Shown: piece by piece, positions 63,271-64,000 of the stretch
Layout of the letters: each line of letters begins with the position of its first letter
Position numbering within the stretch: the stretch's first letter is position 1
NCBI GenBank assembly: GCA_028023455.1
Contig: JAQFVV010001004.1
Span: 1-64,000 of the forward strand
Length of the DNA stretch: 64,000 nt
Reading direction: 5' to 3'
Origin: Epiperipatus broadwayi
Lineage: Eukaryota > Onychophora > Udeonychophora > Euonychophora > Peripatidae
The notes under the pieces: generated by a model
What the model was told of the DNA's origin: nothing
Seen by the model: only the letters and a program-made list of their open reading frames with translations
The model's database searches: none
Program-made: the position numbers and the translations under genes

Positions 63271-63337
63271 CTCAGATCCAAAGCTCCTCACTGACAAAGG
63301 CCACAAGCCAGAAACTAGTCTGGGGATATTGGATGAG
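63271..63337 (+). ncRNA. Hammerhead ribozyme, family 1, G8A mutant copy
   Basis: Same fold as the 62828-62894 copy, with all helices and loops kept: TCCTCA at 63285-63290, GAAAC at 63311-63315, C17 at 63320, TGGGGA at 63321-63326. The core reads CTGACAA, replacing the essential G8, so it should be inactive or very slow. Confidence 0.82.
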
Positions 63338-63487
63338 TAGGCATTAGATAGGGATTTTATGCACAAGCCTTCTGGCATCCATTGATTACTCTGTTTAGCA
63401 CAGGTGGCAATACTGTGTGGAGAGTTTTGCTCTGTTTATCAACAATTAATGTGCTAGTATAGGAAATGTGATCATGTGATGCTTAAT

Positions 63488-63943
63488 GGTTTAATACCAA
63501 TCCTGCCTAATGGGATAGTGGTGGCTATGGTTGTAAAAGAGCCAAAGACACCAAAATGTATGGGTGCTGAACTGAGTTCAGACCCATATGACTATATAAG
63601 CTATTGAGCTTAGATTGAAAATATTTTTTGTGTTTTCAATTTTATTCTCATAGTTTTGTAGTTAAATAGAGATAAAAGGTGGTTGCTAGAGGGTTGCATT
63701 GGATCCTAAGATCTAGATGCAGTGCTCTCAGATCCAAAGCTCCTCACTGACGAAGGCCACAAGCCAGAAACTAATCTGGGGATATTGGATAAGTAGGCAT
63801 TAGATAGGGATTTTATGCACAAGCCTTCTGGCATCCATTGATTACTCTGTTTAGCACAGGTGGCAATACTGTATGGAGAGTTTTGCTCTGTTTATCAACA
63901 ATTAATGTGCTAGTATAGGAAATGTGATCATGTGATGCTTAAT
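63488..63943 (+). mobile_element. Tandem hammerhead-ribozyme unit (family 1)
   Basis: It follows the right arm of the inverted pair in the same orientation with a period of 456 bp. About 45 bp at its start (ggtttaataccaatcctgcc...) is not seen in the other copies. From 'taaaagagccaaagacacc' to 'catgtgatgcttaat' it is nearly identical to 63076-63487. It ends against a unit of the 60-bp minisatellite. Confidence 0.8.
63727..63793 (+). ncRNA. Hammerhead ribozyme, family 1, tandem copy with altered stem III
   Basis: The core CTGACGA and stem II GGC/GCC are intact and inner stem I TCCTCA/TGGGGA is complete. GTC before the cleavage site is ATC, so the second pair of stem III is lost and the ACTAGT palindrome becomes ACTAAT. 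The outer 3' strand is GGATAAG. Predicted cleavage follows 63776. Confidence 0.82.
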
Positions 63944-64000
63944 AATAATATAACTGTAATTAACGTTTGATCCTCAGTGGCAAATGATGATGATGGCAAT
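63944..64000 (+). repeat. Minisatellite unit continuing beyond the window
   Basis: 'taactgtaattaacg', 'tttgatcctcagtggcaaatg' and (ATG)n match the unit at 61299-61995. The array therefore probably resumes beyond the HHR insertion and runs off the window. Confidence 0.75.

Larger units (their letters stand above)
62732..63487. mobile_element. Inverted pair of hammerhead-ribozyme units (family 1)
   Basis: Left arm 62732 to about 63075 (minus) and right arm about 63080-63487 (plus) mirror each other around 'ccaaaatgta...tacattttgg' with a centre near 63078. Each arm holds the complete unit: 'gctgaactgagttcagaccc', 'ctcatagttttgtag', 'aaaaggtggttgctagaggg', ribozyme, 'gcacaagccttctggcatcc', 'tggagagttttgctctg'. 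The right arm also has the outer tail ending 'catgtgatgcttaat'; the left arm is truncated before it. Confidence 0.82.

Overview
This is AT-rich (about three quarters A+T by eye) nuclear DNA from an animal, most likely an invertebrate. The reasons are the lack of long open frames, the many microsatellites, and a mix of Penelope-like, RTE-like and other LINE retroelements, tRNA-derived SINEs, a hAT-type MITE and an LTR retrotransposon. I cannot name the species. There are no operons and no complete host gene. Two candidate host exons are proposed, at 3489-3664 and 47893-48000. Almost everything else that can be named is transposon-derived and mostly decayed.

Layout. 0.17-0.76 kb: a fold-back element whose arms each carry a type I hammerhead-ribozyme (HHR) fold. 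3.5 kb: a tryptophan-rich candidate exon. 6.2-6.9 kb: a decayed coiled-coil gag-like frame. 9.4 kb: a tRNA-derived SINE. 10.76-16.80 kb: a recent LTR retrotransposon with LTRs of about 1.73 kb, a gag-like frame only and no polymerase. 18.0-18.4 kb: a CCAAT-box promoter-like patch. 24.2-24.8 kb: a second HHR fold-back. 25-39 kb: mostly featureless AT-rich DNA with a SINE at 34.3 kb and a promoter-like patch at 35.4 kb. 39.86-41.88 kb: an RTE-like LINE remnant (minus). 42.2 kb: a fold-back MITE. 47.4-48.0 kb: clustered heat-shock-element-like motifs, a TATA box and a candidate first coding exon. 51.6 kb: an internally deleted HHR element with a 13-bp target duplication. 53.0-54.1 kb: a Penelope-like element (minus) split by a SINE. 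54.28-54.75 kb: a hAT MITE. 55.9-57.6 kb: a second LINE remnant (minus). 61.3-62.0 kb: a 60-bp minisatellite with a long (TAA)n tract. 62.0-62.7 kb: a 5'-truncated LINE tail. 62.73-63.94 kb: an inverted-plus-tandem HHR element cluster. The minisatellite unit then reappears at the window edge.

The most interesting content is the set of seven hammerhead-ribozyme folds in two related families. Both show a 6-bp inner stem I with an internal loop and an outer helix, and a conserved core. Stem III is tiny and self-complementary (ACTAGT in one family, ATCATGAT in the other), which suggests they act as dimers. They sit in inverted and tandem units like those of Penelope-like elements and the related circular-RNA retrozymes. 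Differences among copies in the catalytic core fit CpG decay, and one family shows a compensatory base-pair change.
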